This document shows positions 45,278 to 55,590 of a stretch of 64,000 nt of DNA, one piece after another. Each line of letters begins with the position of its first letter. The first letter of the stretch is position 1. Source of the DNA: Terfezia claveryi. Taxonomy: Eukaryota; Ascomycota; Pezizomycetes; Pezizales; Pezizaceae. Both the position numbers and the translations under genes were made by a program. The notes beneath the pieces were generated by a model, which saw only the letters and a list, made by a program, of their open reading frames with translations, was not told the DNA's origin and made no database searches. Where the stretch lies: contig WHUX01000023.1 of the NCBI GenBank assembly GCA_015179025.1, forward strand, positions 248,001 to 312,000, written 5' to 3'.

Positions 45278-45412
45278 CCGGGAAACTGGTGAATAAGACT
45301 CCTTGCTTGTATCTGAATCATACTCTCAAAATCCGAGTCAAGGACGCTAATCTGCCCACAAAAAGGAAAAAGCAAAGTTATAGACAAGGATTCTTATTCA
45401 CCAGTTTTCCGG
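45278..45412. mobile_element. short TIR MITE, copy M2
   Basis: 135 bp with ends CCGGGAAACTGGTGAATAAG and its inverse, flanked by TA (45276-45277, 45413-45414). Same family as M1. Confidence 0.85.
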
Positions 45413-47180
45413 TATGTACTGTTAGTGGTTGAAACCCCACCTAGTAGGAAAATTGCTTTTTCACGATGTGTTTTCAAGTCGCGTATCATGTGGCAGCCGA
45501 GAAATATCCCGGAAAAGAAATTAGGTACATAGGCTTTTCATGGTAACAAATTCAACTACAGTTTGGAGAGGCAAAGATACCAAGAATTGGAGAACTCACC
45601 CACGTTTCTCAACATTCATTTATGCAGAGTGGATGACCTACATAAGTGGTTTCCAGATTTACCATACATAACCCTGACCACTGATCAGACTCTCTAAATC
45701 TCCAAATCTAGCACCTAGGTGTTGCTACATCGCCTGGTCAACCGTCTCGATCTCTGACGCTCAAAATATATGACTCTGACCATGCGCAGCTGCGGTCCCC
45801 AGTTATTGGGTCAACCTGCGGTAACATCAAAATACCTAGACCGCGGGTTGGAGATACTGTCATTCGCAGGTGGGCGGGAACCACTTGAACGTTGCCAGTT
45901 AGGCCAAATGAGCAATGATTTTCCGGAGTTCGTTCTTTAGAGCATTCTTACCATAGACCCTTCATAAGATTTATAAACTTCAAAGATATCCACCATTCCC
46001 CAAACACATCTTTCCACGTAGGGCTCTGCTTTAGCAATGTGTGAGAGGACTCTATATAATAGTAAGGCGAACTCAATCGAGATCTACTGTGGAAAGATGG
46101 TAGAAAAGCACCAACTCTAAAACTAATATGCATCAACTACACTAGTAGGTACTTCCGGAGTAAACTATAATCAGTCGAATGCTAAAACATGCATGTGGTG
46201 TTAGGTTGGAGAAAGTATTGTCTAGCTTGAGCAATACACAATGATTAACCCCATTAGAAGTCCAAACTTACCTTAGGATTAGAAATATGTGCATTCCAGT
46301 AGTAAATGTATTAGGTATGGTGTTGACCAGTGCCAAGTTCGAATAAAACTACCGGTATCCTTCGTTGCACGTGAGAAGTGGACTAACCAAAATATGGTAC
46401 CGACTTCTAAATCTGGCAATATAAGCGGATCGAGCCGAGGTCAAGATTTGGGCATTGCAGTCCTAACTTATGATTTCGAGAAACATTCCTAGTGCATGGA
46501 GATCTGTTTTACCATTGTTAGATAGGGAGAATGTGTTTTTTTTACGACAAACAACGATTGCATCTCTACTTATATAAATAAATTACTGGTGGTGAGGGAA
46601 TCTCCGATTAGTCCATTCCCTTTCCAAAGGACAAAGCCTGAGCAAGAAATGTAATAAATATAGTGCGTGGGTGAAAGTCTTTACGCACCCTTTTTTATAC
46701 ATCAGTAGTACTGTATGTGTAAATACGTAATAGTATATATGTATGTGTGTGTCAACGCGGCGGTCTTCGGGTTGCGTTGTCCCATGGTAGGGGACTGGTT
46801 TCTTAGTCTTGATGCTACTCACAGGATCTTGAGAATGTCGACACATTCTAGAAATACGTACCTTCCGGTGTTCCCACCATAGGCCCAAGATGGCGCACGC
46901 ATATATATGACAAAACCAGAAGGTATATGACCAAAATACATTGCTAAACACTAGTAGTAATTATGACCTTAAAAAACGGTCTTACTCTTATATCATACAT
47001 TCATCCACCCCCGCTTTATCCAAAACTCCTTCACTCTCCTTCTCTGGATCCCTGTTTTGATTCCTAATCGCATTCTTCAGCAGCTCGCACTGGCATCATA
47101 ATCTACTATGTGAGCCTTCTCTTTCCATATCTGTGCTAGAAGATGTACGGAAACACCCAGTTCCGATAGTCATTTAACAT
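45413..47180. other. no gene recognised
   Basis: AT-leaning, only short unconvincing frames on both strands. No transposon ends seen. Confidence 0.4.
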
Positions 47181-47724
47181 TTAACATGGCAAGCTCGAAT
47201 TATTGGCCAAGGGAGAGCATTGAGATCGCAGATTTAGTAGATGAATACGCCTCCCCGCCAGCGGCTGTCCATAAGAGGAGATATTGATAATGAGGCCAGA
47301 GTGGCGGGCATACAAAGAGGGAAGAAGAAGTTGGTTATGTATAAGGGGCCAAAAACGCTGACCGTAGATAACTTCCAATTTATTTATTCAGCCATCTATA
47401 AATAATAGTTCTTAGGGAAATGGATTCATTGCGGGATTTCCTCAAGAACACATAACCCAACATTATTGACTAGAATGTTGACTTGCTATTATACAGAAAT
47501 AGCATGCTTGACAATAATTTCCCTGAATGCTTCGGTGAAGCATTGGGATTTAGCTTGAGGAGGGTGGCAACAAGGACTTTGAGCTCCTGCATCGAATGGG
47601 AGACAATCGAACTGGAGACAGCCAGGACATGGTAGTCGTGCGCAAGGAACGATTTGCTAACATGGAATCCGAAGTCACTGGAAGCTCCGGTTATGAGGAC
47701 GACGGGTTTCTCGGAAGTGGACAT
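47181..47724 (-). pseudogene. short-chain dehydrogenase/reductase, broken
   Basis: Starts with ATG 47724 (MSTSEKPVVLITGASSDFG), a Rossmann TGxxxxxG dinucleotide-binding motif followed by the first beta-alpha unit (YHVLAVSS). After a stop, NILVNNVG (the NNAG motif) lies near 47455, and in another frame SGLIINISSYG (the catalytic Ser strand) near 47285. The Tyr-x-x-x-Lys part and the C-terminus are not visible. The spacing is too short for an intact ~280-aa enzyme, so this is a degraded copy. The style of the first motif recalls fungal 1-acyl-DHAP reductase-like SDRs, but that is a guess. Confidence 0.7.
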
Positions 47725-47835
47725 TATATTCCTGGAAAAAAGCTGATATAGTGGGAATAGGATCATTGAATTGAGAAGGCCTCTGTCAATGTGAAGGATG
47801 GAAATGGGCAAGATCGTTATAGAGAACTGTCGCAC

Positions 47836-48354
47836 TTAGAACGCTACGCTAGGGTCGAGGCTCTGAAAAAAAGGTCTGCGGCACCTCTAGATACATACTA
47901 GTAGCCTGATATATATGACTCAATATAATTACAATTCACAGGAGGCCTTTCCTTTTAGTTTGAATCTAGAGTCTCAATATCTTTGTCCTTCAGACCCTAC
48001 CAAATGTACACTCTTTTTGGCTATGCCATCCCCTCCCTGGTCCACCTGACTGTGTTACAGCTTTCCTAACCGTGCTGAATATCTTCGTGACTGTTTATAG
48101 TTCTAGGCCATTAGTCTACATCCACCGTAAGTTTTACAAAAAACCACCACTATTAGAAGAATGAATCTAGCTTTACAATTCTTCTAAGAGTACCAATTTT
48201 GGCGGATATACTGTAGTAAGGAACTGTATTCAATACAGAGTTCAGACTGGGGAAAACCTTTGAAATAGACATCATGCAGCCTCTTGTCATATCCGACAGC
48301 ACTAAACCTCTCTTACCAACACAACGAAATACCTGCGTTATTAGCACTCCTATT
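47836..48354. other. no gene recognised
   Basis: No transposon ends or RNA gene seen. Confidence 0.4.
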
Positions 48355-48690
48355 CACAACATAACCAGCATACCCGACATACTTAAGTAGGTAATCTATC
48401 TCTACTAACGCAGCATAGCACACCCACCGCACCCTACACTATTCCCGGCACCCTTCACTACACATGGCACTCAACCAGGCTCAGCCGGCTCGGCACGTCA
48501 GCACCAGTTCACTGCTTTGCTCCATGTATCTTCAGTAAACTATTCTAATTCCATTCTGCTAATCCACGCTCACAGCTCTGGCTTCACTTCCCTAGGCTCT
48601 ACTATACTACCATAGGCTCCCCCATCTCTGGCTGTACTATCCACGCACTCCCAGCTTTAGCTTCACTACAATAGACTCTTCCAGCTCTGG
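48355..48690. repeat. end fragment of the long-inverted-repeat element F2
   Basis: AGCATACCCGACATACTTAAG... TAATCTATCTCT... AACGCAGCATAGCACACC is the complement of 55495-55590, the outer right end of F2. The rest is a run of degenerate CCAGCTCTGGCT-type subterminal repeats also present at 53041-53150. Confidence 0.65.
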
Positions 48691-48769
48691 CGGTAGCTCG
48701 TCATTTTCCACGGAGGCTCGAGCTTTTACCATACATTTTGCCACTGCCACTGTTCGCAACGGGCCGGCC

Positions 48770-48945
48770 TGGACCAGCGTGGACCAGCCTGGGTGGCCTG
48801 GAGGGCCTGATGGCCTGAACTGCCTGAACGGCCTGAACTGCCTGAACGGCCTGAACTGCCTGAACGGCCTGAACTGCCTAAACGGCCTGAACTGCCTAAA
48901 CGGCCTGAACTGCCTAAACGGCCTGAACGGCCTGAATAGCCTGAT
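48770..48945. repeat. GC-rich minisatellite, 18-bp period
   Basis: About eight copies of CTGAACGGCCTGAACTGC, with a CTGGACCAGCxTGG prelude. Same family as 4.78-5.2 kb and 51.16-51.25 kb. In translation it gives RPFRQF repeats on minus and LNGLNC on plus. This is a product of the repeat, not a gene. Confidence 0.85.
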
Positions 48946-49027
48946 TACCGGTATGTTCACATGTGGGCAAAACTGACAAATTGATAGATATAACAATAGC
49001 GACGGTAGATCGCAGTGTCGCACAAAA

Positions 49028-49109
49028 CCCGTCTCATAACCTTAGGCTCCATAGACGCATAGACTTCAAAGAAAAAGAAACAAAGCTCGCATACACCAAA
49101 AAAAAAAAA
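49028..49109 (+). mobile_element. LINE family B, 82-bp tail B3
   Basis: CTCATAACCTTAGGCTCCAT... AGACTTC and A-rich tail, between exact 12-bp duplications TGTCGCACAAAA (49016-49027, 49110-49121). Confidence 0.88.
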
Positions 49110-49253
49110 TGTCGCACAAAAGGTTAAGCCTCATTACTTTCCAACTCTTGCAACATCTCCCGTACCTGATCAATATCCTTTAAAAGGACAAATCCACCAG
49201 GGCCATCAGTACTCCAAGATTTCATACATTCAGAGGCTTCAATAACGTCTTCC

Positions 49254-49363
49254 GATTAACTTGCCTCTCCCTTGAATCCACCGGGCTTCCGCGTGGCTCC
49301 TCATAGCCCCTTAACGGGGCTGCATAGGAGAATCTAAGTTTTTAAAAAAAAATAAAAAAAAAA
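49254..49363 (+). mobile_element. LINE family A, 110-bp tail A13
   Basis: Exact 13-bp duplications AATAACGTCTTCC (49241-49253, 49364-49376). The second hairpin reads AGCCCCTTAACGGGGCT: its closing pair has changed from G-C to A-T. Confidence 0.9.
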
Positions 49364-49436
49364 AATAACGTCTTCCTTCAGCCGTGAAGGAAGTGTACGG
49401 GTACAGTCTGAGTCGGTAGCAGGTGTTTTGGTAGTA

Positions 49437-50035
49437 CAGTGAACTCTCGATATAAGAATATCCCCCCCCCCGCCCCCATACAAAATAAGAATATATTTGA
49501 TAGAAGAATATTCTTATTTTCTCGAGGTTGTTTACTAAGGTATTCTTATAGCAAGAGTACCTGATTGGGTAATGTATAAACAGCTAGCTGGAATAGGAAT
49601 GCTTATCGATAAGAAATACCCCACAACCAACAACACCGCCAAAGACAGCGCTGCCAAATACAACGCCGCCAAACACAATACTGCGACACACGATACCGCG
49701 ACACACAATACCGCGACACACAATATTGCTACACCTACAATACCACCTCCGAACCCCCGAACTAATTCGATATGCCTGCTAGTGGTGCATTGAAAAGTAA
49801 AGGTTGGACGGAAGAACGCAAGGAGATATATGACTATGCACATGCATACTGCCTTCTTCACGTCATCCAGGGCGGTTCCTGGTTCTCCTGTACCTAGTTC
49901 TTCCTCTACCTCACGTTAATTCTCTTTTTGGATGTATACCTTTAGTAGTTACCCTGAGATTTGATATAAGAATATATTTGATATAAGAATATTACCCCCC
50001 CCGCCGGACGATATTCTTATATTGAGAGTTCACTG
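49437..50035 (+). mobile_element. pogo/Tc1-mariner MITE, copy P3 (best ends)
   Basis: 599 bp, ends CAGTGAACTCTCGATATAAG and ATTGAGAGTTCACTG, flanked by TA (49435-49436, 50036-50037). Interior ATG at 49771 (MPASGALKSKGWTEERKEIYDYAHA) is the truncated start of a pogo-type transposase. Another stretch encodes an artefactual (N/K)-T-A repeat. Confidence 0.9.
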
Positions 50036-50077
50036 TATCGACGTTATCTATGAAGCCTATTCATATCATTAGCGGAT

Positions 50078-51032
50078 GGTAGCAGGGGTGAGGAGAGGGG
50101 AGTAGGGGCTGGCTGGTGGACTCAAGAAGAGGGAAAGAGTCTCTATGCCTCGGGAAGGTGGCTACTGTCTGGGATGGAGAGGTTGGGGGGTTTAGAGGGG
50201 CCCTTGGGCATGAACCCGAGATCGGAGGGTCCTGATCCTTTCCGACTCGCAAGCAGTAATAGCAGCTGAGGAATGCAGGGAAGAGAGTCAAGGCCAGAAC
50301 CAAACACCTTAAATGGGTGGTAGATGACATCGAAAAAAGACAGTCGCTACTGGGGCCAGGTGCCGTAACTCTAGGCTGGGTAAAAGCCCACGTGGGCATT
50401 TACGGGAACGAGAAAGCGGATGCAGTGGCTAAAAAGGGGGCGGAGAGAAGAGAAGGCTGCACGCTGGTTACCGATGGGGGGCTGAAGCAAGCCTGGGCGA
50501 GGAAGAGGAAGGCGGAGAGGGAGGTCGCAGGCACGGGGAGGGGGAGTCTTAAAATGGAACAGGAAAGCCCTTTTGAACTACACCCAATGTCGGACCGGGA
50601 AGGGAAGACTTGGTGGTGGAGGCATACCCTGGATGAGTTTGAAGATCCCTTGTGCCCAGAATGCGGCGAGGTTGAGGCGGGGAAGCACGTCGCACTGGTC
50701 TGTCCTGCTGGTGAGTGGAGCGGGCGGAGGCGGAGCTCTTGGGAGCAAGCAGACATGAGAGAGGTGTGGATGAGGAGAAAAAAGGATGGGGACAACGAGG
50801 TGGTTAGGGACCTGGTTGAAGATTTCTTCACCGGGTTGAACCTCTAATGAGCCCGCAGGCGGAGGATAGTCGATGGTTGGGGAGGGGCCGAGGGGCCGTG
50901 GTGGTAGAGGTAGATATATGTTGTGTGTTTTGTCCGTTGTACCGTGGATTTACCTGGCCTTTGGGCTAGGAACGGACCGCTGCATGACATTAGGTCGAAT
51001 CGGCGTATAGACTTAAGAGAAAAAAAAAAAAA
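50078..51032 (+). mobile_element. LINE family B copy B1, 5'-truncated
   Basis: Begins in ORF2 upstream of RNase H, includes the stop at 50845-50847, a 3' UTR and a poly(A) (51020-51032). Flanks AGCGGAT (50071-50077, 51033-51039) form a 7-bp duplication. The 3' UTR differs from family A but shares its end (ATAGACTTAAGA then A-run) with B2 and B3. Confidence 0.8.
50317..50847 (+). pseudogene. LINE family B RNase H and C-terminus
   Basis: 176-codon frame: VTLGWVKAHVGIYGNEKADAVA is the RNase H C-terminal signature, followed by a basic linker and a zinc-like PLCPECGEVEAGKHVALVCPAG motif. It ends in an acidic/aromatic tail (LVEDFFTGLNL). Upstream, in another frame, LILSDSQAVIAA (RNase H Asp motif) is visible near 50235. 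The GTG at the frame start is not a true start: ORF2 is 5'-truncated and has a stop just before. Confidence 0.85.
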
Positions 51033-51159
51033 AGCGGATAAATATATCTTGGAGATAGGTATGTCCCAGTAGTACCACTTACTTATTGATATTCAGTGCT
51101 CGATACGGATGTTAAACAAGAATTCAGCCCCTCTTTGATACCCCGCAATCTCGCTTGAA

Positions 51160-51295
51160 TAGTCTGCGCGCTCCAGGCAGTCCAGGCTATTCAGGCCGTT
51201 CAGGCTATTCAGGCTGCCCCCGCTACCCAGTTCGCCGGCCTGATGTTTCAGGCCAGGCCCCGGCCGAGCTCTGTCTGGTCCAGGCCGGCGCGTTC
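51160..51295. repeat. GC-rich minisatellite, degenerate copy
   Basis: CAGGCTATTCAGGCCGTTCAGG-like units followed by a GCCGAGCTCTGTCTGGTCCAGG block like that at 5.27 kb. It is the pre-insertion neighbour of LINE B2. Confidence 0.65.
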
Positions 51296-51396
51296 ACTAC
51301 CCTACACTGTCCCACCAGAATGGAGAGTCCTGATACTGACAGACTCGCAGGCAGCGGTTGCAGCAATCAAGAACGCAGGCAAGAAAGGCAAAGCAA

Positions 51397-51446
51397 TTTT
51401 TTTTTTTTTTTTTTTTTTTAAATATTCATTACTCCTATGCGGCCCC
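51397..51446 (-). mobile_element. LINE family A, 50-bp tail A14 nested in B2
   Basis: A T-run of about 23 bases plus 27 bp of the family A end (CTCCTATGCGGCCCC), flanked by GAAAGGCAAAGCAA (51383-51396) and GAAAGGCTAAGCAA (51447-51460). The shortest copy in the window. It disrupts RNase H. Confidence 0.9.
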
Positions 51447-51881
51447 GAAAGGCTAAGCAAGGACAGCCGACCTAGTGAGCATCGGTCAGGCAATAAGAGC
51501 GAGGCAGGAGGCAGGAGGCCACAGGTGGGGGATCGGTTAGACTCGGCTGGGTGAAAGCCCACGTGGGCATACCGGACAATGAGCGAGCAGATGACCTCGC
51601 CAAAGCAGGGGCGGAGGAACTTGAACCCCAGGCCCTCCAGATCGCGGAGGGAGGCCTGAAACAAGAATGGAAGAGGAGGCGGGAGAAGGAAAGGAAAGTA
51701 GTGGGGACTGGGACAGGAAGGGTGGTGAGGTGGGGGAGGAGAGCAAAGGTCAACTACGTCCACTGCAGGACAGGAAAGGGGAACCTCCAATCCTGGCGTG
51801 CTAAGCTGGACGCCACGGTTGACCCTAGCTGCCGAAGGTGCGGGAAACAAGCAGGGACGGGCTGGCACGTGGCCTTAGCCT

Positions 51882-52199
51882 ACGGGTATCCGGGATTTCA
51901 GATATCGAGAGTTCTCAGTTCTCCTAGTTCATATTTACGAGTTCCCTTTGCTTAGTCTAGTCTTTCTAGTTTCTTCAGGTAGTCACATTTTCCCAGTTGA
52001 AGGGTGGGGCTCAGTCAGGCCCACGGGTCATTGGCCAGTCCATTAATGACAGCATGGTGCCCCCCTTATCTGTACTTATTTGCGCGGGATTGGCAGATCA
52101 ACTTGCTCTTCCCTTGAATCCACTCGGGCTTCTGAGTGGCTCCTCATGGCCCCCTGACAGGCCACATAGGAGTAACAAGTATTTAAAAAAAAAAAAAAA
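51882..52199 (+). mobile_element. LINE family A 3' UTR copy A15 nested in B2
   Basis: 3' UTR, hairpins and poly(A) (52184-52199). Flanks TTAGCCTAC / TTAGCCTGC (51875 and 52200) give at least a 7-bp duplication. Hairpin 1 reads CCACTCGGGCTTCTGAGTGG, a C-G to T-A paired change. It interrupts the zinc-like motif of B2. Confidence 0.88.
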
Positions 52200-52515
52200 T
52201 TAGCCTGCAGGAACGGGGAGGTACGGGGAAGGGTTAGGTAGCACCTGGGAAGAGGTGGATGACAGGAAAAGGTGGGTCAAGAAGGTGAAGGACGGGGGGA
52301 AGGAAGCTATAGAAGATTTGGCAGAGACCTTCTTCGCCAACCTGGACCTGGTGTAAGCAGTGGGCTCCGGGAAAGGGAGGGCCAGGAATGGGCGTGGCGG
52401 GGGAAGAAGGGGTTATTTTGGTTGTCTTTCCTTGGTTCGGGAGGCTGGGCGTTTATGTAATCCGTTGCTCCGTGGATGTACTAAGTCGAGGGAACGGGGC
52501 CGTCTCATAGCCTTA

Positions 52516-52975
52516 TATTTTATTTTTTTATTTTTTTTAAATACTTGTTACTCCTATGCGGCCCCGTTAGGGGGGCCATGAGGAGCCACCCGGAAGCCCG
52601 GGTGGATTCAAGGTAAAGACAAGTTAATCTGTCAGAACCGCGCAAGATAAATACAAATATCAAGAAGGCCCCATACTGTCATTAACGGATTATCCGATGA
52701 CCCGGAAGGCTGACTGAGCCTCGACCTCCTAACCTCTTGAAACTGAGACTGAACTGGGAGAATAAAATAAGGGACTGGAAATGAACTAGAAAGATAACGA
52801 CGTGACTTATGAACTGGTACAAAGGGAACTCGTAAAAATTAGGCCTGTAGATAATTGGAACTAGGTGAGCTCCTTGAATAAGAACCTGAAGTAGGCCTCC
52901 GTGGCCTCATAGGTCTCTTCCCCTTCCTTTCTCCACTCTGGCTTGTCAAGTTCCTCCCAACTACTCTTGTCCCCC
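52516..52975 (-). mobile_element. LINE family A copy A16 nested in B2 3' UTR
   Basis: 460 bp, T-rich tail at left, 3' UTR, then the last part of ORF2 (family A terminal tail). Exact 13-bp duplications TCTCATAGCCTTA (52503-52515, 52976-52988). The duplicated target is the end of the family B 3' UTR. Confidence 0.92.
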
Positions 52976-53044
52976 TCTCATAGCCTTACGCTCAATAGAC
53001 GTATAGATTTCAAAAAAAAAAAAAAAAAAACCTACACTGTCCCA

Positions 53045-55590
53045 GCTCTGGCCTTACTGCCCTATCTAAGCTCTACCGGTACCAGCTCTAGATACGCTAC
53101 CTTCGTACTCCCAACCCTAGATTCACTACTATAAACGCACACAGCTTGTATTGCTACTCAATTATATGCACCCATATCCTGTATATAGGTATCTCCAGCT
53201 GCTATTCTACACCTCTATGCTAACAATCTACTTGCTTCTAGGATATCTCAGCTATGGCTACATCATAGTTTCATTTCCTTTTGACACTTTTCTAGCTCTG
53301 ATTCACTACATGGACTATGAGGTCTGATCCACCTTCTCAATTTGTTGATATAGAATTGGATTCCCTACTTTCAGGCTTGATTTATTATCATCAGTTTTCT
53401 TTCCCTATATCTATTTCGGGCATCCTTTACTCCCTTGTCCCTGCTCAGTGTTCACGACAACCATTGAAAGGCCCTTCGATTAAGTGAGACTCCTGTGAAA
53501 TGCCCTTCGTTTAGTGGAACATGTGGGACATACAACACCATAGCAATCTCTTATGTAGTCGCTTAGTCGGACTCATTCTAGTTAGTCTATGCAAGAAGTC
53601 CTCTGCCTCTCATACTCTTTTACATGCCCACAGCACGTAGACCTTCTCTATAGGCGTCCCTGTATACGATCCCTCTTAGCGCAGTAGGTAGGCTTGACTC
53701 CGGTCATGCAGCAAAATAGGCTCCGCTAAATAAGCATACCTAGGCTGTGGTCGTATTATTGTAGGGTTGCTGTACGCACTCTTACCTATAGCTTTACCTT
53801 TGGTTGTGCACGCGATCGCTTCAATAGGACCTAGGGTGACAGTACGCGCTCCTAATATGCCTGAGATTACGCTACCCAATTCGAGTATCTACGGTCTGTA
53901 GGCTCTGGTGGTGATCGCCTCTATACTATAGGTAGGATTGCTGGACGCGTTCCTAGGTATGCTGTAAATTAGCGCTCCAATAGCTATACCAGCTTCTTGC
54001 ACTTCTGCAGTTATAGTAGACCTATTTTTATAGGCCCTACTAAATATATCTAGGCACAGGTAAAGCCAATTAATTTCGTTATTGCCACTCCTAATGATAC
54101 AGTACATACTAAGGCTTTATGTGGTCCGGACCCCTTTAGCCTATTCCCCACAATAAGTAATTGATATAATTAATTATTATATGTCTGAACTCATGTAGAG
54201 TATAGTCGATCGTCGGTGGGCTCAGGGCACTTATACGCGGTGTTCACATATTGAGTAATATTGAACCTCATAATGAGGTCAACCATAGGTAATCACCTTG
54301 CTCCGCGTTCTCCAGAAGTACAAGATGAGTTTAATATCAACGAGGGAAATCCCATACAATTATTTTTCTAAACGTATAGTACTTACTATAACCATCCCCA
54401 AATATTTTATATTACATATTTGGTTCTAGACTGGATTTGGTTCTACAAAGTATGTACCTGCAGTTATATTCTACTATATTAGGCAACGTATATTCATTAG
54501 GAACACAACTACTTACCAGCAGCGCATGCCTGATCATGAGCAAAGGACGTACGCCACCTAGGTGCCTATATGAGCGATCGCATGCACGACCAATGGATGA
54601 GTGCATACAGCAACCCTACAATAATACGACCAGAGCCTAGGTACCCTTATTTAGCAGAGCCTATTTTGCAGCATGACCGGAGCCTATAGAAACAAGCCTA
54701 CTAACTGCCTATAGAAGCGCAAAGAGAGATCGCATACAGGAGTGTCTATAGGAGAAGGTCTCCGCGCGTGGTGTGAGGTGTAAAAGAGTATGAGAGGCAG
54801 AGCACTATACATATGTAACAAAGGAGTTCTTGCATAGACTAGAACGAGTCAGACTAGACTAGGGGACTACATAAAAGATTGGTATGGTGTTTGTAGATCT
54901 CACATGTTCCACTAAACGAAGCATTTCACAGTAGTCTCACTTAAGCGAGGGCCTCACAGATTTTTATAAACAGGGACATGAAGGAAGTAAAGAATACCCG
55001 AAATATTGAAAATATGGTCATAACCACCATACTTGCAATGCAACAGACCAGTTACTACTCTTTCTACCAGAATATGAAGTTGAATAAAGAGGATAATATG
55101 GATAGGAAGAGTATTGAAGATATCGAGGAAGAAGAACTATAGTATGTAGGAAGACCTAGATGAAGAGGATCTGGAGGAAGAAGACATGGGGAATGAAAAC
55201 TGAAAGAAATAAATCAAGCCTGAGCGTAGGGAATCTAATTGTGCATCAATCTATGTAATTGAGAAGGTGCATCAGACCCCATTCCATGTATATGTAGTGA
55301 ATCAGAGCTAGAGAAGTGAATCCAATTGTGCAAAAAGGAAATGAAACCAATGATGTAGCCATAACCGAAAGTATCCTAGCATAGCAGTGTAGAATAGCAA
55401 CGGGAGACACCGAATAGTACTGTACAGTGAACTAAAATGCCGGGTGTAGCGAAGGCTGCCGGTAGACTCGTGCCGCTGCCGGGTGTGCCAGGTGTGCTGT
55501 GCTGCGTTAGTGATGTATGCTCATCCAGAGATAGATTACCTAAGTATGTCAGGTATGCTGGGTATGCTGTGAAGGGGAGTGTTAAAGGAA
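53045..55590. mobile_element. long-inverted-repeat (foldback) element F2
   Basis: The left arm (about 53190-53880) is the inverted, imperfect counterpart of about 54510-55420. For example AGGGTTGCTGTACGCACTC... at 53772 pairs with the complement of 54595-54620, and CATGTTCCACTAAACGAAG at 54904 with 53505-53525. The central 0.6 kb is single-copy here. Outer ends carry short CCAGCTCTGG-type subterminal repeats (left) and AGCATACC-type ones (right). The longest frames are under 75 codons and none resembles a transposase, so it is non-autonomous. LINE B2 landed at its left edge. Confidence 0.7.

Larger units (their letters stand above)
51315..53030 (+). mobile_element. LINE family B copy B2, hit three times by family A
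   Basis: Exact 14-bp duplications CCTACACTGTCCCA (51301-51314, 53031-53044). Removing the three nested inserts leaves roughly 0.85 kb: RNase H (EWRVLILTDSQAAVAAIKNAG, GWVKAHVGIPDNERADDLA), the zinc-like end (CRRCGKQAGTGWHVALA), a C-terminus (DLAETFFANLDLV stop, about 52354), a 3' UTR and a poly(A). The frame also has a stop near 51537 and cannot be functional. Confidence 0.9.

Noticed and set aside
48637..49023. RPFRQF-repeat protein
   Set aside because: Encoded by the GC minisatellite; the opposite strand is equally open, as expected of an 18-bp period repeat.
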